From: Bacillota bacterium
GTDB lineage: Bacteria > Bacillota > Clostridia > Clostridiales > Caloramatoraceae
Assembly (NCBI GenBank): GCA_023389275.1
Contig: JAEWEN010000043.1
Location: 1-5,720 of the forward strand
Length of the DNA: 5,720 bases
Direction of reading: 5' to 3'
In this document: positions 5,603 through 5,720 of the stretch, one piece after another
How positions within the stretch are numbered: the first letter of the stretch is position 1
How the letters are laid out: each line of letters begins with the position of its first letter
The notes under the pieces: generated by a model
The model's input: only the letters and a program-made list of their open reading frames with translations
Told to the model about the DNA's origin: nothing
The model's database searches: none
Translations under genes and position numbers: made by a program

Positions 5603-5678
5603 GGAAGCATAGCTCAGCTGGGAGAGCACCTGCCTTACAAGCAGGGGGTCACAGGTTCGATCCCTGTTGTTTCCACCA
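5603..5678 (+). tRNA. tRNA-Val, anticodon UAC
   Basis: This complete 76-base cloverleaf has an encoded CCA. The acceptor stem GGAAGCA (5603-5609) pairs with TGTTTCC (5668-5674), with one G-U pair. The D stem is GCTC/GAGC. The anticodon stem CCTGC/GCAGG holds the loop CTTACAA with anticodon TAC at 5636-5638, reading GUA and probably other valine codons. The T stem ACAGG/CCTGT is perfect, with loop TTCGATC. Discriminator A and CCA end the gene. The next tRNA begins three bases later, so the two are co-transcribed. Confidence 0.97.
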
Positions 5679-5681
5679 TAT

Positions 5682-5720
<39 letters not shown>

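Overview
This window looks like chromosomal DNA from a low-GC Gram-positive bacterium, most likely a member of the Clostridia. The evidence is the AT-rich sequence with AGA/ATA-heavy codon use, strong AAGGAGG-type ribosome binding sites, tRNAs with encoded CCA ends, sigma-A-like promoters, and a T-box leader in front of a tryptophan operon. All genes read on the + strand.

Layout. The 3' end of a tRNA (1-22) is followed by its terminator (23-53). A sigma-A-type promoter (87-115) then drives a T-box riboswitch (about 122-403). Its specifier codon is UGG and its tRNA-acceptor bulge is UGGC, so both point to uncharged tRNA-Trp as the ligand. The leader controls trpE (439-1908), trpG (1908-2492) and trpD (2485-3495), which overlap and are probably translationally coupled. 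Together they encode both anthranilate synthase subunits and anthranilate phosphoribosyltransferase, the first two steps from chorismate to tryptophan. A strong terminator (3519-3550) closes the operon straight after trpD, so trpC, trpF, trpB and trpA are not part of this transcription unit.

A second operon begins at a promoter (3564-3592) whose -10 box overlaps a perfect 28-bp inverted repeat (3589-3616). The repeat runs up to the ribosome binding site of a small GntR-family regulator of the YtrA type (3632-3997). That gene overlaps an ABC transporter ATPase (3997-4695), which overlaps a six-helix ABC-2-like permease (4689-5489). This is the usual arrangement of a self-repressed export or envelope-stress ABC module. 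Its substrate cannot be read from the sequence. A near-symmetrical terminator (5488-5522) ends it.

The window closes with a tRNA promoter (5534-5560), a complete tRNA-Val(UAC) (5603-5678) and the first half of a tRNA-Thr(UGU) (5682 to the edge). The two operons therefore sit between tRNA genes. I see no transposase, integrase, CRISPR array or phage gene. No gene here belongs to an unknown family. The points worth a second look are regulatory: the doubly Trp-specific T-box, the truncated trpEGD operon, and the operator design of the YtrA-type module.
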